From Phyllostachys edulis (lineage: Eukaryota > Streptophyta > Magnoliopsida > Poales > Poaceae): 64,000 nt of DNA. Positions 32,245 to 43,638 of the stretch are shown here, in pieces. The stretch covers positions 65,496,877-65,560,876 of the forward strand of contig CM070548.1 of assembly GCA_036346405.1 (NCBI GenBank), written 5' to 3'. A program made the position numbers and the translations under genes. Each line of letters opens with the position of its first letter. Position 1 is the stretch's first letter. The notes under the pieces were generated by a model, which had not been told where the DNA came from, did no database searches, and worked only from the letters and a program-made list of their open reading frames with translations.

Positions 32245-34919
32245 CTAATGGGCCAAAAGCACCGCACCGTGATGACGCCCTCTGGCGCGGGGATCTTCAT
32301 GCACATGTAGTTGTGGTGGGCGATTGCGCCAAAGGCGTTTAACGTGGCTCGGTCGAGGATGGCGTTGTATTGGTAGGGCATTTGGACCACGTCGAAGGTG
32401 ATGCTTTCCGTACGGGAGGCGGAGCTGTCGCTGAATGTGACGGCTAGGTCGATTTAACCCAAGACCATCACCGGTCTTCCCCCCGAAACCCACGAGGGGT
32501 ATGCCTGGGGCGACAGGCGATCCCTTGGGATCATCATTTTGTCAAAGGCCTCCACAAACAAGAGGTCCGTTGAGCTTCCCCCGTCCACCAGGACGCGCCT
32601 GACTTCGAAGTCCGCAATGCTAGCGGAAATGACGAGGGGGTCTTGGTGAGGGAAGTATATGCCCTTGGCGTCCTCGGGGCCGAAGGTGATGGGCACCTCT
32701 GCGTACCGGGGTGGTCTGCACGCAGGCCATGTTGCAATGTGGTGAATTTGCCAAGCGTAAGCGCGCCGCTATCTTTTAGATGTTATGCCGAGCGAAGATC
32801 CTCACGTGATCATATTTATGACCATCTGACGTGATTCGCCATGGCCCCCCTCGATGCGTGGCCTTGCGGGTGGGGCGGGCGGTCACCGCCGCCCTCTTGG
32901 TCTTCGCTTACCGTCAGCTGGCAGCGGTTCATGTAATCATGCATGGCCGCGATGGTGCAGCAGTCCGCGGTTGTGTGCGAACATTCACCGTGGAGGTCAC
33001 AGTAGGATGCGTTGCCTTCAGGCCATTGCGGTGTCTGGATGTCGCCGCCGTGGCGTCCGCGCTCTGCCCCGGCCGGCTGCTCGTTCGACCGCCGCGCTTT
33101 GCTCCTTTGGACGTTTGACCTACGTCTAAATGGTAGACATTCCGTCCCTTTTGGCAGAAGTTGTTGCGCGGCTTGGAGGTGGTGGGTGTGGCGCGGGGTG
33201 TTGTTTGCTTCAACTCGTTTGATGGTTGCGCTGGTGCGGCGGAGGGCGTCCCTTCCACCCTTCGGCTGCTGTCTTCCTCCGCTCGGGCATACTCTTCTAT
33301 TTTGTCGAAGAGCTCTGCGACCGTGCGGATGGGCTTGCGGGCTAACCTCTCCGATAAAGGGCCCCTTTGGAGTCCGCAGGTTGCCGCGTTGATGATCGTG
33401 GTTTCGTTGACTCCCTTCACCTGGCACTTGACCTCCGCGAATTTCTTGAAGAAACTACGGAGGGACTCACCCAGGGCCTGTTTGATTACGAACAGGTACC
33501 CTGCGTCCTTCGGCTCGATGTAGTTTCCCTGAAAATTGTTGCGCACCAGGTCTCGTAGCTGCTCCCACGCGTGTATGGACCGGGAGGTATGGTGAAAAAC
33601 CATGTGAGGGCGACACCTTTGAGGGCGAACGAGATGTTTTTTGCCTTCGTTGTGCCGTCCCCTCCTGCGGCTTCTACTACTATTTCGTACACCCGGAGAA
33701 ATTCCGAGGGGCCGGTGCAACCTTCGAAGGGTGCGACATCCGGCATTTTGAAATCTTTTGGCCAGTGCGCTGCTTCGAGTCCCGCGCTCAACGGGGAATT
33801 GGGGTCTCCCCGGAGCAACAGGGTTGGTTGTGGGTTGACTGTAGCCGTCGGAGGATCCGCCGTGTTGTCATGTTCCTGTGCCGCGGGCCCTGGTGGTGCT
33901 AGGATTGCGAGGCTGCCTCTGGCGGGCTGTCGTAGGCTAAGCATCTCTCGCGGCCAGTTCCTGTTGAAGGGCTTCATAGGCCCCCTGGGTCACCCCCACG
34001 GCTCCTGGGGATGGACCCAAGGGTTGGTTGTCAGGGAGGGATGCCTTGGTGGGCGGGGCGTCACCTCCAATGATGCTACCATGGGTGGAGTTATTTGCTT
34101 CTTCCTCCGCAGCCCGTGCGGCGGCCGCTGCCGCCGCAGAGGTCTTACTCCGTTTGGCCCTCGGGTTGCTTGGGGCCGCGGCCGGCTGCCGAAACTTTGG
34201 GTGTGGCCTTTCGGGGGGCCATCTGATGTCCTGGACCTTTGTGACTTTCCTGTCGAATCCCCACGGACGGCGCCAACTGTCGTAGTGGAAAAAGACTAGG
34301 CAGTAGATAAGAGGGGCCCCCAGCGTCAGAGCGAGGGGCCGGAGAGTCCCAGGAGGGGTTCCGGATATAAATATACTTGTATTGATTGCCTCAAAAATTG
34401 GATCCATCCCTTTACATGGGGGGAAGGAGACTATTTATAGCATCCCAACCAGGTATCTGAAATTACACATGCACCCCTAAAAAGGTACAATAACCATAGG
34501 GGTGGCAGGGGTTTTTCCTAACCTATGCGTAGCCTTCGGCGCACGGTAGACACTCCTGGTCTTGGTTCACCCAGGGAGTGGGCCTGGTCCACCTGTCCTG
34601 TTGCCTTTGCGCCCTTGCGGGGATGGTCGCGAGGCCACCTCCGAGGCCACCCTCGGGGAGCCTTCGGAACCCCTCGGAGGCCACCCTCGGGGAGTACCTT
34701 CGGAGCCTTCGGGAACACCTTTGGGGTCTTCGGGACCCCTCCAGAGGCTTCGGGGACGCCTTCAAGGCCTTCGGGGACCCCTTCGGAGGGCACCTTCAGG
34801 ATCACCTTCGGGCCTTCGGGGACCCCTTCGGAGGGCATCTTTGGGATCACCGTCGGAGCCTACGGGAACACCTTCGTGCTTTGCCTGGGCCGTAGGGCCA
34901 GTGGGCCGCCCCTACGACA
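32245..34919 (-). mobile_element. Truncated Ty3/gypsy element (LTR, PBS, gag, protease)
   Basis: In minus orientation this has an LTR at 34278-34919, a TTGGCGCCGTCCGTGGGGA leader/PBS at 34258-34276, gag at about 32930-34240 and a protease region at about 32250-32720. Gag is recognisable by EQLRDLVRNNFQGNY, LGESLRSFFKKFAEVKCQV and RTVAELFDKIEEYARAEE. The protease has the VDGGSSTDLLF active-site motif and, further on, YNAILDRATLNAFGA and HHNYMCMKIPAPEGVITV. Reading jumps between three frames. Homology stops at about 32250, so reverse transcriptase, integrase and the second LTR are gone. The leader and protease type suit the Tat/RIRE2-like group of gypsy elements. Confidence 0.87.
34278..34919 (-). 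repeat. Gypsy LTR, 642 bp
   Basis: On the minus strand this runs from TGTCGTAGGGGCGGCCC to ...CCACTACGACA, so the outermost 8 bases form an inverted pair (TGTCGTAG/CTACGACA). The interior from 34600 to 34870 contains tandem copies of CCTTCGGGGACCCCTTCGGAGG-like units. No partner LTR is present. Confidence 0.8.
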
Positions 34920-37081
34920 GTTTGTTTTATATATAACAGCTCTCCTAACAGAATGAATTTAATCATAAGCACCTAACTTGTGTCATTTACAAAAGGTAAA
35001 GAGAGGGTCGTAATAGCTAGAAAATAGAATCTTATTTAATCTACCATGACAAAGAAAATTAGGAGAACACACGTGATCCTCATCTCATGATGAAAAGATT
35101 TTGCCAGTACAAATTATCATCATAGCTCCATCATTAGTTCATTACCTTGAGTAAACCCAGGATAGAATCAAAATACAACATAATAAAGTCACTATTATAC
35201 AAGTCAACACGGTAGAGAACAAATTCTATTCAATCAAAAAGGCCATGGTGTGAAATCAATAACTACAAAGCTTTTACCGAATTCCTCTAAAAACATTCTC
35301 TCATCTATTAATTTTATATGTATATATCTTTTAGAAAACGTGTTTTGCATTGTAACATTAGTGTCTTACTGAAAGCAAGAATCAACTTTCATGTGAAGTT
35401 CATAAAACACAGGCAGTATAAAAGTCACAGCCTCACAGGCATGCCTGCCAGCCACACTGGGAGGAACTGTGGCGGTGCCGCGGTGGAAATCCTACTGTCT
35501 GATGGGGGGGCCTGGCAAGCTCGGCATGAGTAGGAGCAGAGAGAATGATATTGAAGAAGATGAGAGAGAGAAGAGAGACCACTGGAGAAGAAGGCAACCT
35601 CCAATGCTGTACAAGGGCAAAAATGTCAGTTTACCCTTAGAAGTGTTATTTTCCAGAATTTCACATGTTCGCGGTGTCATCTGGCAATCGAGTGTGAATT
35701 GGATGTTATTTCTCTAAAACCGAGCGAATTGAGTGGTACTGACCTAATTTTCCCTAACTGAAAAGTAGCAAGATTTCACACTATAACACCTACAAGAAGA
35801 ATATTACATGTCAATCACTATACTGACCCGGTAGGGGATAGCAAATAATCTATCCCATTCTTTATCAAATTTATCATGTGACTCATGGTGGGAGACTAGG
35901 AGTTCTCAAGTTTTCATCTGCCCTTCAGCATTCCCACAGAACCATTAGCAGTCTGAAACCAAATAGAATGGCATGCTTTCAGTATAAAAATTTGCATGTA
36001 TTCCCCTAGTATTTTTAACTGATTGGTTGATGCGAGTTAGATATGATAGACAGATGGTAAGGAAGTCCACATAAAATTTCCAAGTGACAAGCAAGCTTCC
36101 AAAATAAATGAATGGTATAAAATTAATGCTAACAGGCAAAACTCATGAATGAGTATTATTTCTTGTAAAGGAGAAAAGGTTACTTTATAGAAATAGGAAT
36201 TGCAGTGTAAAACATTCTTGCCAAATCACCAAATGAAGTGCAAGTATTAGGAAAATGAAACAAAGTGGATGTGAAGTGCAAAACTTATTACATCTTTCCA
36301 ACTTAACTAATTACTCATTTTTTTAACTCACAGCATTTGGAACAAACAGATGTAATTAATTTTGCTCTGCCAGTTTAGAGGACTTGCATCAAATATTCCT
36401 CATAATTTTCTATGAAGAAAAACTTAAGAGGTATAGGGCATTTCTATATCATCTAGATGGAAACAAATACCATGTTCCATTACCGAATAATCAGCATCAA
36501 TTCCATGCATTTCAACTAACTGATTGAAGAGAGGCACAAAGGATGGCAAGTAAGGGAATTCCAAAGTTTCAAAAGTACAACTTGCACCAAAATAACAATA
36601 CTATACAAAACATACATTTGAACACTTTACTCCTAAGTGACTAACAGTTCTTCATTTGGAAGGAAAAAAACATAGTGCAATGCACACATAGCAAGTCACC
36701 AAATAAAATTCAACAATTAGGAAAAATAAAAGGTGTAACCCTATTACATTTATTCAACTGAAACTATTGCTCGATTATTTGTTTCACGTTGTTGGAAAGA
36801 ACAGATCTAATGACTTCTGGAATATGTATCAAATTTTCGTACTTTGTAGTGCATTCGCAGTTTTAAATCATGTAGATCACTAGGCAGCAAGGAATAGAGA
36901 TTATATCCGTTCATCTTGTTAGTTAAAATTTCTTGGCCATAATGCAAGAATGCCTGTTTTGATATGACGCAAGAGTAACTGCGTAGGTTCCTCATTAGGA
37001 TACTGTTTCAACTCATTTAGAATGATGTCATGGGTTATTTTCACTAACTATAACCTAACAGCGAGTCATTACTTATATACA
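34920..37081. other. AT-rich region with possible exon-like fragments
   Basis: No intact gene. Minus-strand exon-like segments noted under 27400-38440 lie near 35.8-35.9, 36.4-36.6 and 36.8-37.0 kb. Nothing else was recognised. Confidence 0.3.
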
Positions 37082-37089
37082 GCTATGAT

Positions 37090-37415
37090 CAGGGGGGGAA
37101 ACCCGGCCAGTAACCGCCTGTTACCGACCGGGTCCGGGAAGGAAAATTCCAGCCGGTTTTTCCAGGTTTTGCAAATTCAAATTTTAATTTTCGAAATTCG
37201 GCCGGTTTTCAAGCGAAATTCAACCACTTTTTTTTCCGGGAAATCCGGTTACCGGCCGGTTTTTCCGGGTTTTGCAAATTCAAATTTTAATTTTCGAAAT
37301 TCGGCCGGTTTTCAAGCAAAATTCAACCGGTTTTTTCTGGGAAATCCAGTTACCGACCGGTTTTTTTCCCGGCCGCCCAGCGGGATTTGGTCCGGTACCG
37401 GCTTTTGGATCCTTG
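37090..37415. mobile_element. hAT-type non-autonomous element, 326 bp, 8 bp TSD GCTATGAT
   Basis: The 8 bp repeat GCTATGAT occurs exactly at 37082-37089 and 37416-37423. The insert starts CAGGGGGGGAAACCCGG and ends ...TTTTGGATCCTTG (CAAGG in inverted sense), fitting the short CAGGG termini and 8 bp duplications of hAT elements. Inside are two tandem copies of a roughly 118 bp unit (from about 37148 and 37266) with CCGGTTTTTCC(A/G)GG and CGAAATTCGGCCGG, and scattered CCGGTTACCGGCCGG palindromes. No transposase is encoded. Confidence 0.88.
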
Positions 37416-37959
37416 GCTATGATATCCTGTACACTCCATAGCACAGTCACAAAGTAGATGGGATGGGACTGATCCTTGTAGTTCATCCCGTGATTCCATA
37501 TACGGAAAATGACTGTATCGAACACTAGACACAATGGTATGTAGGAAACGAAATGGGGAAAACACGATCATATCCCTTGGATAATACGAGAACTGCAAAT
37601 GTACTCCTGGATAGCTGATCCTAACATTGGTACCCTGCTACCCCAGCAAAAACCATTGCAGGTTGCAAACATATCCTCACGGATGTTAAGAACTTGCAAA
37701 TGCAGAGTCCATAGTCTAAATGAGTAATGACCATCATACCAAACCACAAAGACACCAATCCATTGGTCCCAATTTAATTTCTGACAAGTGTTTTTTTCCC
37801 TTTTTCAAGCGAGATTTATCGCCGGTGTTCGACTTTGATCTCTGGACTGGTATAGCAGGCACACACAACCTAGAGTACCAGAAACACTAGTAAACCATAT
37901 GAAGTGAGATGCCGGCACGCCTCCTTCCTCAGCAACTCCGAACCCCCATTACATACACC

Positions 37960-38440
37960 CGGTGGGCGGAGCGGAGAACAGAAGCGGGAGAGCAGAGAGA
38001 TGCCCGCAGTGTCGCACGATCCAGAATCCAATTCAACCTATAACGAAGCAGAAGCATACCCACCAGGAGGAGGGTGAGGAGGACGAGAGGGCCGCCCCCG
38101 AGCTGCCTGCCAGGGACGCGCGCCGCGGCGGCGGCTGCTCCCTCGGTTCCTCTCCTGCCGACTCAAGCTGGCCATCCCCACACGCGCGGCACAGGGCGCA
38201 GGACGAAACGAGGCAGGGGGGGTGGGTGGTGGCGACGCCGCGACGGAGCGGTGAGGCCGCGGCGGGGGGAAAGGCAAGGCGAAGGCGAACACGCCGGCTG
38301 CCTCGCCTCGATGGACGTGCGAGTGGGGAATGAATGTCTCTTGCGGGACGGGTGGTGGGCTGGCTCGGGGGAGGGCCAACCCAAAGGAGTAGATTTCGAA
38401 ATTTGGAATTCTGGGAAGCATCCTGTTGCGAGAAAATAAA
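37960..38440 (-). other. GC-rich block, possible 5' end of a minus-strand transcription unit
   Basis: This is a CpG-dense island in otherwise AT-rich DNA. On the minus strand it reads through a frame with MASLSRQERNRGSSRRRG followed by a donor-like CCTGGTGGGTATGC. It has the look of a grass 5' UTR/first exon but no product can be assigned. Confidence 0.3.
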
Positions 38441-38807
38441 TTTTATGGGATGCGATCTCGGTCCTATGTATCTACCGTCCATCGAAAAGAGAAAAGAATG
38501 ATGAGGAGATCAAACGGTGGAAAGGAGAGGCCTCACGATGAGACCTCGTTCCATAGAATTTGCTTCCCTGTTCGAGCCAGGAGCCCATCGAATTTTGAAG
38601 TCGGGTGGCGGAGCCAGAAAGTTAACTCGTTAAATTAATTGCACGTTAATTATATCTATTATTTATTACTTATATTATTAAGCAAAAAAATAAGTCATTG
38701 TATTCGTTCTTCAGGGCTAGAAATTATCACATTAATCGAAGAGAAAAAGAAATATCTACACCATCGATTATGGTGGGTACAGATTATAATAGTATAGTTT
38801 AAAAGAA

Positions 38808-39154
38808 GAAATTTTTATTAATTAACCTTTTTTTAATTTTACTTAAAAGTTAACCCCAACGAATTTTACTTTAAAGTTAGCATTTTTTGTCACACCACGA
38901 CACCAAACAACACTGTCACACCAGTCCGTATCTAGGCAAACTCTTATCGCACCACGACTAGTGGCGTGACAGTGTTGTTTGGTGTCGTGGTGTGACAAAA
39001 AGTGCTATTTAACGGACTTATCCTATGACGTGACAGTGTTATTTTGTCACGCCATGGGTGGTAGCGTGACCAAAGGAGTCAGAATTGGAAATAAAGTTCA
39101 CCGGGGTTAACTTTAAAATAAAATTAAAAAAGGTTAATTAATATAAAAAAGTTC
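38808..39154 (+). mobile_element. Foldback MULE-type MITE, copy 1 (347 bp)
   Basis: The long terminal inverted repeats run from GAAATTTTTATTAATTAACC to the inverted GAACTTTTTTATATTAATTAACC (more than 60 bp of similarity). The flanking 9 bp repeats TTAAAAGAA (38799-38807) and TTAAAATAA (39155-39163) differ at one base. Inside, 38889-38919 and 38966-38996 are a perfect 31 bp inverted pair, followed by further GTGACAGTGTT/TGTCACGCCA motifs. It is related to 60246-60598, with the interior in opposite orientation, and to 58909-59240. Confidence 0.75.
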
Positions 39155-39163
39155 TTAAAATAA

Positions 39164-39640
39164 AGAGTACATTTAAAGTACAATATAGAAATAATCGAAA
39201 TTCGAATATAAAATAAAATAAAAGTAGCAATTATATTTTCATACTAATTCATAAGTAAAATCATTAAATAAATATAATTTATAATAAAAATTAAACAAAT
39301 AATAGCAATTAGATTTGTATATGAATTCCAACAAAAAATAATTGAAATTCGAGATAAAAAATAGAAAATTTATTTTGATATGAATTTCAAAGTAATTCCT
39401 AAATAATTGCGATTTAAAATAAAAATTAAACCAAAAATAGCACTTGATTTATATATGAATTCCAACCAAAAAATAATTGAAATTCGAATAAAAAATAATA
39501 AAAATGTAATTTGATTTCCATATGAACTCCAAAGTAAAATCCTAAATAACTAAAATTTAGAATAAATTAAATAAATTTAGCAATTTGATTTGTATCGACA
39601 CCAATAAAAAATAATGGAAATTTTAAATAAAAAACATTAT
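39164..39640. repeat. AT-rich degenerate tandem repeat
   Basis: Repeated units of roughly 80-130 bp contain ATTTGAT(A/T)TGTATATGAATTCCAA, AAAAAATAATTGAAATTCGA and AATAAAAA. Unit length varies and no ends can be set. Confidence 0.5.
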
Positions 39641-39899
39641 AACGATAGCATGAATAGTATAAAAGGAGAGCACAGAAGAGTGCAATGGCGTCGATCTGTC
39701 CCTACAAGAAAATATTGACCTACAGGGAAGCGAAGATGGGGACAATATCGTGTCGCTCATCTTAGCTGTTCGACGTGGACGATGTCTTGTTTCTCGTCCA
39801 AAGTTACTGAAGAAAAAGGCCAGAGTCATAGGAGCCAAGGGCCACGACGAAGGGTGGTGAGCGTCAGCGTTGTTGAAGAAGTCAGTAACCAAAGAAGCT

Positions 39900-41126
39900 A
39901 GATGATGAATGAGCTCTGGCAGAGAAGAGATGAAGCTTTGATTTGAAGACAGAAACGGACGATATGGGGACATCGGGTAGCTAGGAGCGTGCTATCACTG
40001 GTGAGGGGCATGGTATCATCGGTGATGGCGAGAAGATTCTTCATATTGTTCGACAACGACTAAAGTAGACATGCTGGCAATAGTTAAGATGGGAGGTCAC
40101 CGCGATTAGTGAAAAAGTCACAGCGTTGAGTTGGCCAACATCGAAGAAAAGGAGCGCCGACACAGTTGAAGAGGACATCGAGCACATATAACATCATGCA
40201 TAGTTAAGATGGGATGCCACCACGGTTAGTGAGGAAGCCACAGTGTTGAGTTGGCCAATGTCGAAGAAGAGGAGCGACCGATACGGCTGAAGAGGACATC
40301 AAGCACATATAGCATCATGCATGTGTATATACATGTATGAATCCATACGAATAGAAGCACGAACGTACAAAAAATGAGGAAGCCACAACGTTGAGTTGGC
40401 CAACGTCGAAGAAGAGGAGTGACCGATAAGGCTGAAGAGGACATCAAGCACATATAGCATCATGCATGTGTATATACATGTATGAATCCATATGAATAGA
40501 AGCACGGACGTACAAAAAATGAGGAGTAAAGAGCTCGGGTTAGAGATGGTGTAGCCGTAGGGAATAGGTTTAGGGCCACCAGAGAGAGCGTGACAGGTGT
40601 CCCCGATAGGGATCGGTAGAGGTTGCACGCTTATGCGTGTTTAACATCGCAATGGTCGACATTAAGCCATCATCGGTGCAGCTCGATGGTGATGAAGCTC
40701 TGGCAGAGAAGAGATGAAGCTTTGCATTGAAGACAAAGTATGGACGATATGGGGACATCAGGTAGCTAGGAGTATACCATCACTGATGAGGAGCATGGTG
40801 TCACCGATGATGGTGAGAAGATTATCCATATCGTTAGACAATGACTAAAGCAGACATACCAACATCTATACCAACATCTATTTAGATGGAAGGTCACCCC
40901 AGTTAGTGAGGAAGCCACATCGTTAACTTGGCCAACGTTGAAGAAGAGGAGCTGTCAACACGGCTGAAGAGGACATCGAGCACATATAACACCATGCATG
41001 TGTATATACATAAATGAATCCATACGAATGGAAGCGCAGACGTACAGAAAAGGAGGAGCAAAGAGCTTAGAATAAAGATGGTGCGGCCGTAGGGAATAGG
41101 TTTAGGGCCACCGAAGAGAGCGTGAT
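39900..41126. repeat. Compound tandem duplication
   Basis: A segment beginning GATGAAGCTCTGGCAGAGAAG-like and ending GGTTTAGGGCCACCxxAGAGAGCGTGA is present twice (about 39910-40590 and 40686-41124). Within it a unit with GAGTTGGCCAA(C/T)GTCGAAGAAGAGGAG and GACATC(A/G)AGCACATATA(G/A)CATCATGCATG recurs four times (from about 40107, 40230, 40376 and 40908). No protein or transposase signature was seen. Confidence 0.7.
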
Positions 41127-41132
41127 AAGTGT

Positions 41133-42540
41133 TGAAGAATATAGACCCGCCATTATGAGTTAATAGAGTATTTTGTTAATTAATGACAATCGTTTTGTGG
41201 GACTAATATTTTCCATGAGTTGATCAAATAGGTTAAGTCTTGTGATGATGAAGACTTTGGATGGCATCATGTGTTGATGCTCGTCAAGTCAAGGTTCGGG
41301 ATGATGGATGTCATCGTGTGTTGATGAGCACCAAGTCAAGATCCGGACATGAAGAGAGTTCATTATTTGTTGATGAAGAAGACAAGAACTCATGACTTGG
41401 AGGTGTGATGTTCGTCGTCAGACCCCAAGATGAGTGCGCAAGGCAAAGGTATAACTAGCATAAGCTAAAGATGTGTTCGTTGTCTTTTACCAATCTTAGT
41501 GTTTTGTTGGGAGACCGGATTGCTAGTATAGGTTGCCATAAGAGGAGTCTTGTTTAGCAGCTTGAGTCTCATCATATGTTGATTGCTCAATCTCGCTTGC
41601 TCTATCTCTCCTTTGCATGACGCTATCAACTGTGAATATGCTTTGCAAATGATTGAGGCTCATGCACTTAATCCTTGTAGCATGTGACTATAGTTTACAA
41701 ATATGTTTTGCAAATGGTTAAAGTCCATGTACCTAGTCCTTGTGGCATGATACTAAAGTTTACAAATGTATTTTGTAAATTATTGAAGTACATGCATCCT
41801 TTCTTGGCATGGTCTAAGATTGCTCGTTGCACTTTTCTTAGACTCAGGCCATATGTTGGCTCTTTGGATTTGCGCTTCTTGATTTGATTAAATGTGTTTG
41901 AGATCAATCAAATAGATGGGTTGTGCAGCTCTCTGAATAAGTTTTCTATAGAACCCAAGATCACTCAATTCTGACATCGGAGTCAAAAGTTATGACCATT
42001 TTTCCGAGTGTTGCCTGTGTTGAAATTCAGGCCCAGTCTGACCGCCCCAAACTGACATGTCCAGACTGTCCAGGGCTCGAATTGACTGGGCCAATCAACA
42101 TTTTCTAGAGAGCATATTTTTTAGTTTTCTTCTCCACGAAAGTCCGGTCTAACCGGTCCGGATTAACCGTGGTCCAGTCTGACCGAACCCTGTGAGGGAG
42201 GTCTGACCGGGAATTATTTGTAATGACTAGTTTTATAGCCGTTGCACTGTAGCCCGGTATGACCGGCCGTTAGTTGGCGGTCAAACCGGGTTTTGATATT
42301 TTTCTGATCTTTTAGCCTCCAACTGCTAGCTTTTGGTATGTGGGCTATAAATACTCACTATAGTCGGTTGGGAGGTAACTCTTGGCATCTTATTTAACTC
42401 TCTTGAGCTAGTGTGAGTTTCTTCTCTCTATTGTGCATGTGTTGCACCTTGTGAGCAAAGAGAAATATTCTAGTTGCATATGTTGCAACTAGAATTAGAT
42501 TGAGCATCCAATTGTGCATGTGTTGCACTTGGTGAGAGTC
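41133..42540 (+). repeat. Copia LTR 5' part, plus orientation
   Basis: This starts TGAAGAATATAGACCCGCCATTATG, the LTR start of the 22208 and 44584 family, and follows that LTR through GGTCTGACCG-type palindromes (42000-42290) and GGGCTATAAATACTCAC to the GTGCATGTGTTGCA region. It then breaks off at about 42540, lacking the 3' LTR end. Confidence 0.8.
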
Positions 42541-43638
42541 AAGCAAGCCGTAGTACTGCCATTCAATTGCTGATACTACCGCACCTCTCCAACTGCACAA
42601 TAACGGCTAGCGCAAGCGCATTTAATGCCTCTGATCTAGCCGTTGAAAATGCAAAGCGGTACTACCGCCGATGAACACGCGGTAGTTCGCTCTCCGGTCA
42701 TACCAAAAAATAAGGTCGGTACTACCACTCTTCCTTGAGGTCTAAAAGGGCACTCATTGGAAAAATGTACCGCTACTAAATCGGTTACACTGGTTGCGGT
42801 AGTTTCGCCAAGTAAATGCGGTACTACCACAACGCGGTAGTTCCGCCACAAAACCCCGGTACTACCGCTTCACAAGTTCGACCATACCAGTTCACACGAT
42901 CGGATTGTCCACGTGGCCGGCTCAGATTAGTTTGAACGTTCAGACCACTCGTTATCACCGCATGATTGGATCAGCCGTTCGTACGGTCCGAACGTTCACC
43001 GGTAGTACCACCAAAGGAATTGCAGTCATACCATGATGCAGTAGTTCTGCCACGAAGGCTCCGGTACTACCGCTTCCAAGTGTGCAACCAAGCTAAAAAA
43101 GGTGTCACTCTGTAAAATACATACCGCCAACTAAAACTCAGTCCGATCGGGTTGCGGTAGTACCGCACCACATTCTCGGTCATGCCGCTGTGCGGTAGTA
43201 CCGCACCACATTCTCGGTCATGCCGCTGTGCGGTAGTATCGCCAACAAAACATCGGTACCACCGATTTTCCTGAGAAATGCAAAGTTGGTTTCCAAAACA
43301 AATTCTAAGTGCATGCATGATCCTATATTGATCCAAATGGCACAAGAACATGCTATCAAGCTACTAGTCATGATCCCTCTTAATAGTACAACATTTAACC
43401 TAAAATTCGGTGTTCCATCCTTTTCTCCTAAGACAGGAAAACATAAAAAGAATCCTAGACTACTTGTACCCTATCTTTCAACCATATTGTTCTTTATGTT
43501 GACCTTTAGCATGCATCTCCAGGTTGTTATAATAATCATTGGGACTAAACCTTGTAAATACTCAATAAACATGTTAGTCCCATATTAACATATTGTCATT
43601 AATTACCAAAATAATTTTTAGGGGCATAGATGCTTTCA
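42541..43638 (-). repeat. Copia LTR 5' part, minus orientation, fused tail-to-tail
   Basis: On the minus strand this begins TGAAAGCATCTATGCCCC at 43638, followed by the family's GGTAATTAATGACAA and GGGACTAACATG, and reaches the palindrome zone (here CGGTACTACCG type, as at 2278-3790) before breaking at 42541. It faces the plus-oriented piece 41133-42540. The outer flanks (AGTGT and CCGGT) do not match. Confidence 0.78.
43154..43229. repeat. Perfect 38 bp tandem duplication
   Basis: Two adjacent identical 38 bp units start GCGGTAGTACCGCACC and end CATGCCGCTGT inside the LTR palindrome zone. This shows that palindromes there multiply by local tandem duplication. Confidence 0.9.

Larger units (their letters stand above)
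27400..38440 (-). pseudogene. Possible remains of an unidentified multi-exon minus-strand gene
   Basis: Scattered minus-strand segments look exon-like but I do not recognise the protein. They include PSFVPLFNQLVEMHGIDADY and HGICFHLDDIEMPYTS (36424-36570), ISKQAFLHYGQEILTNKMNG (36807-36995), HESHDKFDKEWDRLFAIPYR (about 35830-35900), GLIGEIVDPPNML (about 30110-30160), LEFLSIEDHALLEKMKLEM (29314-29523) and FSDVDTLNKLLLLGSLYFG (about 27700-27760). Some end at donor-like GTATGT or GTAAGT. Several frames contain stops or shift within a segment. At least four transposons lie between the pieces (27862-28918, 30282-31856, 32245-34919, 37090-37415). A GC-rich 5' block sits at 37960-38440. It could be a living gene with TE-filled introns, a pseudogene, or chance frames; no gene model is offered. 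Confidence 0.25.

Noticed and set aside
33012..34299. Plus-strand open frames of 85-240 codons
   Set aside because: They are antisense shadows of the GC-rich gypsy gag on the minus strand, which has clear Gag and protease motifs.
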